26,745 nt of DNA from Diacronema lutheri (GCA_019448385.1 JAGTXO010000103.1:1-26745), one strand, 5' to 3'. Positions 12,491 to 22,890 are shown, numbered from the stretch's first letter. Numbers and translations: made by a program. The notes: generated from the sequence alone by a model not told the origin.

Positions 12491-15020
12491 GAGGGTTGGC
12501 AAAGGTCAGTGGCGAGCGCAGGCGGCCCAATGGTTCGCAGCATCACGCCCCCCTCCCCTCCCCCCCCCCCCCCCCTTCCCCTTCCCCTTCCCTTCAGCGC
12601 GGCTCACCTCCCACGTCGAGCTGCCGCGCGAGGGGGCAGCTGCCATCGCCGCCGCCATCGTTGCCCGCTGCCTCGCCGCCCGCTGCCTCGCCGCCTTTGT
12701 CCGGCTGTGGCAGCAGGCAGCGCAGGAGGGCACGCACGAGCTCGCAATTAATGGCAGCCGCAGCAGCCGCAGCCGCCCGCCCTGCGCCGCGCGCAGGGCG
12801 CGCGCCGCCGCCCGCCGCGCGCGCGGTGGGCGCGCGCTCGCGGCCGTGCGGCGGGGCGAGGGCGGCGGCGATCGCCTTGGCGTCCGCGCCTGCGATGAGT
12901 AGGGCCGAGCGCGCGAGCAGATCCGCCGCATCGCACACCTGCGCCAGGGGGAGAGGGGGGAAGGGGAAAGGGGGGGAAAGGGCGGGAAAGGGCGGGAAAG
13001 GGGACAGGGGAAAAGGAGGGAAGCGGGCGATGGCGGCGTTCAGCGCGTCCGCGGCAGAGCCCCGCGCAGGGCGGCAGCCCAGCCGCGGAGGGGCGGGGGG
13101 GGGGGGGGGGGGGGGGGGGGGGGCGCGCACCGCGTCCGCATCGACCCGCCGCGCGTCGTCGGTTGGTGAGCCGAGGGCGGGGTTTGCGGCACCCATGCCG
13201 CTGGTTGCGTCAAATTCTGCAATCTCGAGCAGGGCACCGCCACCACCGCCGGGATCGCCACCGCCGTTGCCACTGCCACCGCCACCGCCGCCGCCGTCCG
13301 CCCAGTGCGCGGCGAGCGGCGCAAACGCGCGCGCCGCTGAGCCCGGCGGCAGTCCCGCGCCCGGCTCAGCCGCCATGGCCGCCGCCACCGCCGCGGCGCC
13401 CTCCGCCCGCGGCGGGTAGGCGGCGGGCTGCAGCCGCTGCGCATAGGCGCCGCCGCCTGCAGCGCCGAGCGCCGCGGCGTTGAGCCGCGCGAGGGCGGCG
13501 TCGGTCGCGGCCGCCGCGCCCGCCGCGCCGTGTGGCGGCATCGCGTGGTGTAGGAAGACGCGCGCCATCTCGCTCGATGCCTCGCTCGATGCCGCCGGCC
13601 GGGAGCCGACGGTGCCAACGGCGAGGACAGCGCGCACCGGTCGGACGGCGCGTGGCGCCGCCGCGCCGCCCTGCGCTCCACCGGCCTCGTCCAGGGTGGC
13701 GCCCTTTTTGAAAAGGAGGGCCTCCCATGCGGCGGACGCGCGCCACGGTGCGTTGCACGCGCCGCCCTCCCGCCGCGCCGCGCACCAGCCGCCACCACCG
13801 TCGCCGCCGCCACCACCACCACCACCGCCGCCGCCACCGCCGCGCGCAGCTGCGAGCAGGTCGGCGACAAGCCGCCGCGTGCCCAGTTCGCCATGCGCCT
13901 GCCCGTGGAAGAGGCCAAATGCGATCTGCGCAAAGCCGGCGTGCTGCTGCCCGCCCGGACCGCCCGGACCGCTTTGCCCGCCCGGACCCGTCCGCGCCCC
14001 GTCGCCACCGCCGCCGCCCTGCGCAGGCTCCGCGCCGAGCAACGCGGCGACCACCGGCTGGGCGAGGGCAACGATGGCGGCCACCGTCGCCACCGCACCG
14101 CTCACCGCCTGCAGCGCGGCGGGCGCCAACTCGTGGAGCGGCGACGTGCCGTCGAGCGACGCGGCGAGCCACACGAGCGGCCTCGCCCTCGACGCGCTCG
14201 CCGCGTGCGCACCGCCCGCCGCCCCGGGGAGCAGTCCCCACACTGACAGGCCCCCCACTGGCAGGCATTCGGAGCGTTCGAGGCACTGTGTGGACGAGAC
14301 GCGCGCGTGCATCGCCGCACGCACCGCGACGAGCGCACCACCGCGCGCGGCGGCAACACGCAGCGCGTCCGAGTCGGCAGTTCCGACAAGCGCGATCGGA
14401 AAGCGGAACTCGCGCAAGACGAGCCCATCGCCCCCACCGTTCCACGCGTAACCGCCGCCGTCGAGCAGCGCTGCCTCGTGAGACGTGGCCGGCGGGCGCG
14501 AAAGGCCGCCCCAAGGCGCAGCGCGGGCGGGTGCGTCGGTGCCATTCGCACGCGCGACGCTCTGCGCCTCCGCGCCGCCCTTTGCCGCCGCCGCCGACGC
14601 CGCCGAAGCCGGCGGCCGGATGAGGAGAACGCCGCCCAGCCGGTCGCCGAGCGCGGAGGAGAGCGCGTCGAGCGCGGCGGCGCAGAAGAGCGACGCGTCG
14701 AGGAGGACGAGGCGCGGGCTCGGCCAGAACCGCGCGTCGCGCGCGAGCGACGCGAGCGCCGACGGCGCGAGCGGCCCGTCCGCCGGCTCGCGCAGCGCAA
14801 AGATTGGAGCGAGCACACCCGCGCGCGGCGTCGCGCAGCCGACCTGCGCCGTCGTGTTGAGCAGCCGGACGCAAAGCGTCGCGTCGAGCTCGCGCTCGGG
14901 CGGCGGCACGCTGCCGCCCACGCTTACCGCCGCAAGGACCATCGCGAGCGCCGCCACCGCCGCGGCCGAGCGGCCGGCCCGCGCCGCCTCGGCGCGCGCA
15001 ATCCTTCCCAAGCGGGCCAT
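11664..15020 (-). CDS. Nicastrin, gamma-secretase subunit (about 929 aa, four exons)
   Basis: Exons 15020-13131, 12938-12608, 12439-12077 and 11869-11664; the joins keep frame (phases 0, 1, 1). A signal peptide occupies about residues 1-37. Family landmarks appear in order: 'CVRLLNTTAQVGC', 'WNGGGDGLVLREFRFPIALV', 'MHARVSSTQC...VWGLLPG', 'PLVWLAASLDGTSP', 'HELAPAALQAVSG', 'FGLFHGQAHGELG', 'VCDAADLLARSALLIAG', 'TSHYAGVYTSG', 'FLHDAFSTGIE', 'LPNWAEAFWDP', and one C-terminal membrane helix (WAMCAAALCAAGVTCAAIMV). Nicastrin is the single-pass glycoprotein that gates substrate entry to presenilin. The stretch equivalent to GETFDYIGSSR reads GQAHGELGTRR, so Glu and Asp-Tyr of that motif are replaced. 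Gly-rich insertions make it longer than the usual roughly 700 aa and may hide a further intron. The last intron's donor is the least certain. Confidence 0.87.
11870..12076 (-). other. Nicastrin intron 3 (207 nt), donor tentative
   Basis: Acceptor CTGTCAG|GCGGG is clear from the start of 'GWTVVDTSLPNWAEAF'. The donor G|GTGCGGC at 12076 is chosen because it gives matching phase 1. Unlike the other introns, its sense strand carries a G run (25 nt, 11974-11998). Confidence 0.55.
12440..12607 (-). other. Nicastrin intron 2 (168 nt) with complementary G and C tracts
   Basis: Donor GAG|GTGAGC, acceptor TTTTATTTCAG|GT, phase 1. On the sense strand the first half has GAAGGG repeats, a run of 16 G and further G blocks. 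The second half has 29 C followed by CTCCCCCCTC. Length is 3n, with an in-frame stop. Confidence 0.8.
12939..13130 (-). other. Nicastrin intron 1 (192 nt)
   Basis: Donor GCG|GTGCGCGC, acceptor GGCGCAG|GTGTGC, phase 0. The sense strand is strongly C-rich: a run of 29 C begins 7 bases after the donor, and a TTTCCC-type tract precedes the acceptor. Length is 3n and there is no in-frame stop, so retention would add 64 residues. Confidence 0.8.
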
Positions 15021-15365
15021 GGCGGCCGGGTTTCAAAGAATTCCTTTGGGGGTGGCTTTTGCCTTTTTGTCCCTTCCTCAAGCGGGCAAAGGACATAGGT
15101 CGGCGCGCCGCGCCCCGCCCTGCGCGCGTGCGACGGCTCGCGCCCGCCTCCCGCTCGCGCACGCGCCGTGAGGCGGGCTGCACTCGGCGGGTCTCTCACC
15201 GCTACCTCCTCCGTTCCATGCCACATTGCCACTACGGCGCGCACGCGTGCACCCGTTTGCCATTCCCGTCACGCACTCCCCGTCATGCACTCGCCTTGCC
15301 CCGGGGCGGCCGCGCCAACGCCGCGCGCCCACGTGCGGCAGCGCCGCCATGCGCCGTGCGGCGGC
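15021..15365. other. Spacer between nicastrin start and cyclin stop
   Basis: 345 bp between two minus-strand genes, presumably the nicastrin promoter. It contains a short AT-richer patch (about 15028-15080, 'TTTCAAAGAATTCCTTTGGG') that stands out from the surrounding GC-rich sequence. No gene seen. Confidence 0.6.
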
Positions 15366-15423
15366 TCACTTCGGGGTTGCCGCCCCTGTCGCCGCCGCCA
15401 CCGCCGCCGTCGCCGCCGCCGCG

Positions 15424-15456
<33 letters not shown>

Positions 15457-17120
15457 TTGTCCGCGCGCGACGCGAGCTCGAGGAGCTTCGGGTTGGTCGA
15501 CCACTCGGCCGACGCGGTCTTCATCTTGCGCGCCTGCTCGCGCGCGCCGCCCACCGCGCCCGGCTTGATCCCCGCGACGGAGACGAGGGCAGCGAGCGCC
15601 TCCTCGCCGTCGGTGCTGGGGTCGTCGAGGGGCAGCGCGCCCGCCGACGCACGCAGCGCGTCGGCCGACGCGACGGGCAGCGGCTTGGGCGCCGCTGCCT
15701 TGCGCGCCGCCGCGCCGGGCGGTAGGGGCAGCGCGGCACCGGGCGGCCGCGGCAGCGCTGCGCCGGGCGGCAGCGGCAGCGCGCCGCCCACCTGCTGCAG
15801 CGTGTGGCTAAGCACCGGCGCGGCGGCGGCCGCGCGCTGGGCCGCGCCCGCGGCAGCAGCGGCGAGGCGGCGCTTCTCGAGCCGCTCCTCCGCCGTGCTC
15901 CCGCCCGGCGATGGCGCTGAAGCCCGCCGCGTCAGAGAGTCCGCGCGCGCGCCCATCCCCGCCCCCGCCCCCGCGCCGGCGCCGCCGCCGCCCTCGTCGT
16001 CATCGTCGTCGTCGTCGTCGCTGGCGGCCTTGTCGATGCGCGAGAGGGTGAGCGCCTGTACCGCCTTGTTCACCGAGATGAGCGCGGCGGAGGAATACTC
16101 CCACGTGCCCGACGTGCCCTGCTGCGTGCACAGCGAGCGCGCCGCCGCCGCGCCCTCCTCGTGCCGGTCTGCCGCGCCCGTCTGCTTCTCAGCGCCGCGA
16201 AACGCGAAGGCGCCGCTCACGCTGCCCTTGACGCCGACGCTGCCGCCGCCCGAGCCGGCGGCGGCGCCCGCTCCACCCGCGCCCACCAACCGCACGCCGC
16301 CCTCCCCCCCCGCGCCGCCTCCGCCCGCCGCCATCATGGCACGCTCCTCGTTCAAACTGGCGAGCATCGCAAAGTAATAGGCCGCAAACGAGCGCGGTCG
16401 GACGGTCACGTCAAAGCCCGTGCGCGAGAGGATCTCGAGCTCGCACGAGGCGAGGCGCTTGAGCCACGAGCGGTCGCCGTAACAGCACAGCTCGCAAAAG
16501 TCGACAATGTGCGTCAGGTCGTCAAACCAGATCTGACCGCACAGAGGACGACCCCGCCGATGCGCGCGGGGCGCGAGGTGCGCGAGTCGGCGCGCGCGCG
16601 GCCGCGCGCGGCTGCGGTCGGGGCGCGGGGGACACGCGGCGGGGCGAGCGGCGCGCGCATGGCGTCGCACCTTGCACGCGAGCACGAACGCGGACGCGAC
16701 GAGGGGTCGCACCGACTGGCGGCGGACAAAGCCAACGCCGACGACGCGAATGAGGCGCTCAATCAGGACGAGCGCGATGATCGGCACCTCCGGCTCCGTG
16801 CAGATCCGCTCGTACACCTTGCGCACGAAGCGCTCGAGCCGATTGGCGAGCGGCAGCGCGTCCGCCGCGTCGGCCGGGTGGTCGGGCCGCGTGAAGTAGG
16901 ACGCGTCCTTGTCGGCGACGAGCGGCGTGGCGGCGTGCTGCTCGTCGAAGACGGGCAGCGGCACGGGCGTGCCCTTCGGCAGCTCGCGCCGCGCTTCGGC
17001 GCTCAACCGCGAGTGCACGCCCAGCGCGAGCGCGACGCCGCGCACGACGACGTCCGGGTCAATGTCGGAGAGGGTGCAGCGCGCGGCGCCGCCCTCGCCG
17101 GCGCGGCGCCTGGCGAGCAT
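15366..17120 (-). CDS. Cyclin, Pho80/cyclin Y-like (538 aa, two exons)
   Basis: Exons 17120-16671 and 16532-15366 joined at AAG|GTGCGA...GGTCAG|ATC (phase 0), giving 'VLACKIWFDDLTHIVDFCEL', the cyclin-box segment expected around the conserved Lys-x-Trp-Asp. The box begins at 'FVRKVYERICTEPEVPIIAL' and ends near 'RTGFDVTVRPRSFAAYYFAM'. This type of cyclin activates CDKs such as Pho85/CDK5- or CDK14-type kinases. The C-terminal half is low-complexity: Gly-rich, an acidic run of eight Asp, 'GAALPLPPG' repeats and a poly-Ala tract before the stop. An in-frame ATG at 17372 would add 84 residues, but that stretch is less GC-rich and not cyclin-like, so I prefer 17120. The 138-nt intron is 3n and lacks stops, so retention would insert 46 residues into the box. 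Confidence 0.87.
16533..16670 (-). other. Cyclin intron (138 nt)
   Basis: Phase-0 intron with donor GTGCGA and acceptor GTCAG. No in-frame stop and a length divisible by three. It is called an intron because it splits the conserved cyclin box with Arg/Pro-rich sequence unlike any cyclin. Confidence 0.82.
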
Positions 17121-18232
17121 GGGCGCGGCGCGCGACGGCTCGTCCGGCGCGGCGCAGCGGGGCGAGCGTGCGGCGGCGCTTGCCCGCAGCCCTTCGCGCC
17201 GAGCGCTTGCGGAGCGCGTGAACTTGGGGGCAAAGATTGGCTTAAACCAACTGTATACGTGCTTAGGGCTCGGGAAAAAGCTGAGTGGCCCATATTGACG
17301 CGCTCGTCGGCGCTCTGCTTCTTTCAAGCGCGCGCGCTGCGCTTTCGTTTGTTCGTGGGATGAGGGGACCATGCGGGCCGCACTGGCACCTTCTAACCCA
17401 CACCCCGCGGCTTCGCATCGTGAGATGCCCTCAACTGTCCCCAGTCTCGCGCTTCAGGCTGCCTCTCCTTTGTCTGCTCCCGCCTCTGCCTTTGCAAGCG
17501 AATCGGTGGGCCATGCGGGGGGCGGCCGCGATGTGCATTGCTCCGCACGCACCGCGCGCGCCGCGGTGCCCTTCGGTGAGTGGGCGCCGCGCTCCGCCCC
17601 AGTGGTCGGGCGCGCTCGGTGGCGTGGCGCCCGGTGGCGCCGGGCCGGGCGGTGGCGGCGGGCCGCGCCGTGGCGTGGCGGGCCCCACCGTGCTGGCTAA
17701 GGGCGGCGGTGCACCCGGCGGCGGCGACTGGCTGCTGTGCGGTGTCCGGCCCCCGTCGCTTCGCGGCCTCGCCGTGCGCCTTCTGGCGTGGGGTGGCTCG
17801 GCGCGGCGGGGGTGAGCGCACCCCCGCCGCGTCCTTGCCGTCCCGGCCTTCCCCGCTGCCGGCGTGCACAGGGTCGACGCCCTGACTCCGGACTACCGCT
17901 GCGTGCACACTTTCGCTCACTCCGTTCGTCATTGTTGACCCGCCTGTAAGCGTCGTTAGTATATTGACGGGCGCGGCTCCCTCCTACGCCGTCAGGGCCG
18001 CCTCGGGCGTGTTCGCGCCCGTGGCGGTGGGAGGTCACGGCGTCTGAGCGCCGCGCTGCAGATGCTGCAAAGCGCGGGGCTGGTGGCGCGCGCCGCGGCG
18101 CGGCAGCGCGGCTCGCCGTCCCACCGCGCGTCGACGGCGCGCGTCGACGCCATTCTTGTGTTTCGTTTCAAGAGTGAGATGGTACTCGGCGTCAGCGCGC
18201 GAGGCCAACCGCGCTCCGGACCGGTCTCGCGC
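17121..18232. other. Spacer upstream of the cyclin; no recognisable gene
   Basis: 1.1 kb between the cyclin start and the downstream hydrolase's stop. It includes less GC-rich segments (17221-17300 and 17890-17970) that each contain ATATTGACG (17292-17300 and 17961-17969), and GTATAC at about 17252. Open frames here show no family signal, and trial splicing did not give a consistent product. It probably holds the cyclin promoter, the hydrolase 3' end, or an undetected transcript. Confidence 0.5.
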
Positions 18233-18513
18233 TCACGCTGGGAACAGGCTCGGCGCGACGAGCCGCACAAGGCCGGTCAGGTCATCCACGTGCACGTTGT
18301 GCCCCGCGCCCTCTATCACCGCGACGCGCACCCGAGGCTTGGCGCCGCCGCCCGCCGCCGCCGCCTCCGCCTCGGAAGCCGCCGCCGCGGCGCGCAGCCG
18401 CTGCAGCGCCGCCTCGCCCCACCCGTCGCGGTTGCGCCCGCCGACGATCACCCCGAGCCGCGGCGCGCGCCCCGCCGCGCCCGCCGCCTCCACCGCCGCC
18501 TCCGCCTCCGCCT

Positions 18514-18559
<46 letters not shown>

Positions 18560-19627
18560 GCCGCGCACCGGCCGCCGTGCCGCGTCGCCCTCCGCGCCGC
18601 CGCGCGCCGGCGCGGCGCCGCCCGGCGAGTCCGCGAGGCGCGCGCCCGGGAGGAGCAGGTGCGAAAAGTCGGCAGTCCGGTACGAGCGCAGGAGGCACCG
18701 GACCACGCCAAGCTCGTGCGCGAGCGCCACGCCGCTCGCGGGGGGCGGGAGCGGCCGGCACGACTGCGCGATCCACTGCGCGAGCGCGGGGCTCAGCCCC
18801 TCCTCGCCAACCAACGTGCCCTCCAGCGCGCCGCGCGAATCGAAGCCGCCGCGCCGCGCGCGACCCACCGCGCGCTCGACCGCCGCGAGGACAAAGGCCA
18901 CCGACTGAGACGCGCGGCCCGCGTCGGCGTCGGCGGCTTCGGCCTCGAGCTCGGCGTGCACCTGCGCGCACTGCGCGCCGCTTCCGCTCGCCGCCGCGCC
19001 GCCGCCGCCGCCGTCGCCGCCGCCACCGCCGGCCGCCGCGAGCGCGGCGGCGTACGCGGCGGCGTACGCCGACGACGCGGCGGGGCCGGGCTGCGAGTCG
19101 ACGAGCCAGGTGTCTGCGGCGGGCGCGAGACCGCAGCGCAGCCGGCGCTCGGCCAGCGCGAGCGCCACCTTCCCGCCAAACGAGTGCCCGACCACGACGA
19201 GCGGGATCGCGCGCGCGCGCCCGGCGGCGGCCGCGCGGTCGGCGAGCGCCTCGTCGGCCGCGCCGCCGCCGCCGGGCAGTCCGGGATGGCCGGCGGCGCG
19301 GAGCGCGGCGAGCGTCTCCAGCACGTCAGCGGCGCACGCGTCCACCGTGTGCGGCGCGTGCCCCGCCGGCGAGTCGGCGTGAGCGCGGTGGTCGACGCAC
19401 AGCGCATGCCAGCCGCCCGCGCCGGCGCGCGCGGCGGCGGCGACGATCTGGCGGGCGGGGCTCGCCCAGTTGGCCTTGGAGCCGAGGATGCCGTGCAGGC
19501 AGACGAGCAGACGCTCGCATGGCGCGTCTGCTGTCGGCGCCGGCCCCGCCCACCGGTGCGCGAGCACGGCGAGCGACCGGCCCCGGCGGGGAGCGATGGG
19601 CGACGCGCGGACGACCACCATGCGCAT
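18233..19627 (-). CDS. Alpha/beta hydrolase, ABHD11-like (464 aa)
   Basis: Intronless. The oxyanion motif '[15 protein letters not shown]' has His-Gly at about 45-46. 'DHRAHADSP' fits the D-x-RGHG-x-S strand. The nucleophile elbow [10 protein letters not shown] places Ser149, and '[11 protein letters not shown]' near the C-terminus supplies His443. This triad layout is that of ABHD11/esterase-type hydrolases acting on esters or thioesters; the substrate is not known. The cap region is enlarged by Gly-, Ala- and Ala-Glu-rich low-complexity inserts, including a long poly-Ala tract around 18520-18560. Start ATG 19627, with a second ATG two codons later. It is divergent from RPS5 with only 137 bp between starts, so the two may share a promoter. 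Confidence 0.87.
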
Positions 19628-19764
19628 TTTTCGTCCTTTCCGGACTCATTCGGACTGTGTCCGCGCACGTGGTCTGGAGCACCCGGCAACTCGCCCCTCA
19701 GCAGCAGGTCGGCTCGCGCGCACGCTCGCAGAGCCCGCACGCGCCCGTCCCGCTCGCCGCCAGC
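19628..19764. promoter_or_regulatory. Divergent promoter between ABHD11-like hydrolase and RPS5
   Basis: Only 137 bp separate the two start codons. It contains a palindromic CACGTG (19666-19671) and repeated CGGACT elements (19641-19656). Calling it a bidirectional promoter is inference from spacing. Confidence 0.5.
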
Positions 19765-21017
19765 ATGAGCGCGTTCGAGACCGAGGTGAAGCTCTTCGGC
19801 AAGTGGTCCTTCGAGGACGTGACGATCAGCGACATCTCCCTCGAGGACTACATCGCCGTCAAGCCCAAGTACGCGCAGTTCCTCCCGCACAGCTGCGGTC
19901 GCTGGCAGAAGAAGCGCTTCCGCAAGGCCTACTGCCCGATCGTCGAGCGGCTCACCTGCGTACGCGCCGCGCGCGCCGACCCCGCGCGAGGCCGCGCGCG
20001 CGCACGGCGGACGAGCCGCGCGTGCGCGACGCGGCGCGGCGCGTGGAGGCAGGCGCGGCCGGCCGCGCCGCGTGGCCGACGGGGACGTGGAGGCGCGCGA
20101 CGCTCCGCTGAGCGGCGCGCGCGCGTGTCGCTCGTGGCACGGCCGGGCGAGGCGCGGCCGGCCGGTGCCGGCGCGCGCCCGAGTGTCGCGCGCGCGCACG
20201 CCGCTGTGGCGCGCGCTCGACGGCCGTGCCGACGCGGTGCTCCGTCGCGGCCGCTACGGGCGGGCCGGCCGCGTCGTCGTGGCGCGTGCGCTCGACTGCG
20301 CACGCGGCCGAGGCGAGAGGGTGGCGCGCTGTGCCGTGCGCGGCGCGCTACGCCGTGCGCCCGTCAACCGGCCAGCGCTCCGCTTTTGGCCGAAGGCATC
20401 GGGGGGCCACTGCACCGCTGCGCTCTGTGGTCGGCAGGGCATCGGGCAGGGCACGCAGCGTGGCGCGAGGCGCGGGTCCGGGCATGCCTTTGGGCTCGCG
20501 AGCGCAGGCGCCAGCAGTCGTTTTGCCTCCATTCGTGCCCATGGCGTGCGCCTCGCCCCTCGTCTCCCGCTGCTCACCCCCCCCCCCCCACCCCCCCTCT
20601 GTTACGACCTCGCCGCGTGCGCAGGCGCTGATGCGCTTCGGTCGCAACAACGGCAAGAAGCTGATGGCGCTGCGCATCGTCAAGCACTCGTTTGAAATTA
20701 TCCACCTCCTCACCGACCAGAACCCCGTGCAGGTCCTCACCGACGCGGTCATCAACTGCGGCCCGCGCGAGGACTCGACGCGCGTAGGCGGCGGCGGCGC
20801 GGTGCGCAGGCAGGCGTGCGACGTCTCGCCGCTGCGCCGCGTCAACCAGGCCATCTTCCTGATCGCGACGGGCGCGCGCGAGGCCGCCTTCCGCAACATC
20901 AAGACGATCGCCGAGTGCCTCGCCGACGAGGTTGTGAACGCGGCCAAGGGCTCGTCAAACTCGTACGCCATCAAGAAGAAGGACGAGATCGAGCGCGTCG
21001 CAAAGTCGAACCGCTGA
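19765..21017 (+). CDS. 40S ribosomal protein S5 (uS7), two exons, 195 aa
   Basis: Exons 19765-19959 and 20625-21017 joined at TGC|GTACGC...GCGCAG|GCG (phase 0), reading '[20 protein letters not shown]'. The second exon carries the strongly conserved uS7 segments '[20 protein letters not shown]', '[10 protein letters not shown]', '[20 protein letters not shown]', '[20 protein letters not shown]' and the C-terminal '[18 protein letters not shown]'. Length is close to the usual roughly 200 aa. It is a 40S head protein that contacts mRNA and tRNA at the E site. Start ATG within GCCAGCATGAGC; '[11 protein letters not shown]' follows as in other eukaryotes. Confidence 0.97.
19960..20624 (+). other. 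RPS5 intron (665 nt)
   Basis: Donor GTACGC, acceptor GCGTGCGCAG. The first part is very CG-dinucleotide-rich. A C-rich stretch (20578-20597, C runs broken by one A) lies about 30 nt before the acceptor. No conserved coding or RNA element recognised inside. Confidence 0.9.
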
Positions 21018-21498
<481 letters not shown>

Positions 21499-22761
21499 TC
21501 ACAGCAACGCCAGCTGCCGGCGGAGCTGCGCGTCTGCGCGACCGGCGCGCGCGCCGCGCGCGGTGGCGAGCGCCGCGGCGCCGAGCGCGACCGCCGCGCC
21601 GACGGCGACCACCGCGCGCAGCCGCCGCCACGCGCCGGCGCCGGCGGCGCCGGGCGCCCGCGCGCTCGGCTCGGCGGCGAGCTGCGCGCGCCACGCCCAC
21701 GGCGCGGCGGCAAAGGGCCCGGCGACGCGCGGCGAGTCGGCGGCGGCCGGCGGCGGCGGCGGCGCGCGCAGCTCGTCAACGGGCGCGCACGTGACGCGCA
21801 GCTGCACGCGCCCGCCCCGCTCGCCCGCCTGCACGCCCACCCACTGAGCGCCCGAGCAGGCCGCGCACATGGCCACGCGCAGCGATGCGCCCACCGGCGC
21901 GGCGCGGCCGCGCGCACTCGCGCCATCGGCGGCACAGGCGCTCGACGCGCCGCGCAGCCGCTGGCGCGTGCGCGGGCAGCCGGCATAATCAAAGAGCGCG
22001 AAATCGTCCGCCTCAGAGCCGCAGGTCGTAATGCCAACTTTGTAGAGGGGCGGTGCGAGGGGCGGCGCGGTGAGCGCGAAGATGCGCTCCTCCCACGGCG
22101 CGAGCACGCCGGTGTATGCGACGCCACCGTTGACGCCCGCGTCCGACCACAGCGCCACGCCGCCGTCCGCGCCGTCGGCGGCGCCGCACGAGAGGGAGGC
22201 GGCCGCGCTCACGCCGCACTGCGCCGGGTCTTCGACGAATGCGGGCGGCGGCGGCGAGACGCCCGGTTTGCACTCGACGGTGAGGACAAAGGGCGCGTCC
22301 GCCTCGCCGTCCGCCCACCTCGTCGCGTGACCCGACGGGCGCGGTTGCCGCTTGACGCCGACGTGCACCACCGCGCCGCCGCCGGCGTCCGCGAGCTCGC
22401 GCAGCTCGTACCCCGGGAAGCGCGCGGCCTCCTTGCCGCAGACGAGCGGCTCCCACACGCGCGCCTCCTGCGCGCTCTCGGGGCAGCCGTACAGCACGCC
22501 GAGACGCACGCCCGGGCCCGCACCCGCGCGCGCGCCCGCCGGCGCGGCCGCATCGCACTGCGAGACGACGATCGCCGCGACCGAGTCGTCGGCCGGCAGC
22601 TCGACGCGGAAGAAGGCGGCGGGCGCGCCGCCGAGGCGGCCGCGCACGGTCTCGCCGCAGCGCAACACGCCGCGCACCGGCGTCACGCACGCCGACGGCT
22701 CCGCGCCGCGCGAGCTCGCGGCGAGGAGGGCGGTGAGCGCCCAGCAGCGCGGCGCGCGCAT
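21499..22761 (-). CDS. Secreted/type I membrane protein with duplicated Cys domain (420 aa), unknown function
   Basis: The start 'MRAPRCWALTALLAAS' is a signal peptide. Two related modules follow. The first runs from 'CVTPVRGVLRCGETVRGRL' to 'LGVLYGCPES'. The second runs from 'CGVSAAASLSCGAAD' to 'CGSEADDFALFDYAGCPRTR'. Each has a Cys-x-Leu-x-Cys-Gly opening, an aromatic 'FF/IFALT' strand, a central Cys and a closing 'Y/F-x-GCP'. The pattern recalls beta-sandwich modules such as pre-peptidase C-terminal domains, but I cannot assign a family. A Pro/Ala-rich linker leads to a hydrophobic stretch at about residues 382-400 and a short basic tail, so it is probably a surface or lumenal protein. 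It starts 129 bp from DBR1 in the opposite direction. Confidence 0.72.
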   Translation of the reverse strand: MRAPRCWALTALLAASSRGAEPSACVTPVRGVLRCGETVRGRLGGAPAAFFRVELPADDSVAAIVVSQCDAAAPAGARAGAGPGVRLGVLYGCPESAQEARVWEPLVCGKEAARFPGYELRELADAGGGAVVHVGVKRQPRPSGHATRWADGEADAPFVLTVECKPGVSPPPPAFVEDPAQCGVSAAASLSCGAADGADGGVALWSDAGVNGGVAYTGVLAPWEERIFALTAPPLAPPLYKVGITTCGSEADDFALFDYAGCPRTRQRLRGASSACAADGASARGRAAPVGASLRVAMCAACSGAQWVGVQAGERGGRVQLRVTCAPVDELRAPPPPPAAADSPRVAGPFAAAPWAWRAQLAAEPSARAPGAAGAGAWRRLRAVVAVGAAVALGAAALATARGARAGRADAQLRRQLALL

Positions 22762-22890
22762 GGTGGTACAGTGCGCGTGAAACTACCTGAGACTGGCCCC
22801 TTGGTCGCCCGCGCCCGCTTCCCAGCAGTACCGTTACGTTACGACCGCGGGACGGTCGTAACAGCGAGTGCGCGCACGCGGCTTGCGGCG
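22762..22890. promoter_or_regulatory. Divergent promoter with a 10-bp inverted repeat
   Basis: 129 bp separate the two start codons. GTTACGACCG (22838-22847) and CGGTCGTAAC (22853-22862) form a perfect 10-bp inverted repeat with a 5-base centre. A partial GTTAC repeat lies just upstream (22833-22837). It could be a dimeric transcription factor site or a hairpin in the DBR1 leader. Confidence 0.55.

Noticed and set aside
17121-17372. Longer cyclin starting at 17372
   Set aside because: The extra 84 residues lack cyclin-like sequence and the DNA is less GC-rich and promoter-like. Kept only as an alternative start.
17371-17938. Small spliced plus-strand gene ending 'ALTPDYRCVHTFAHSVRHC'
   Set aside because: Donor (17575) and acceptor (about 17870) candidates exist, but the phases do not match to give that ending, and no family signal is seen.
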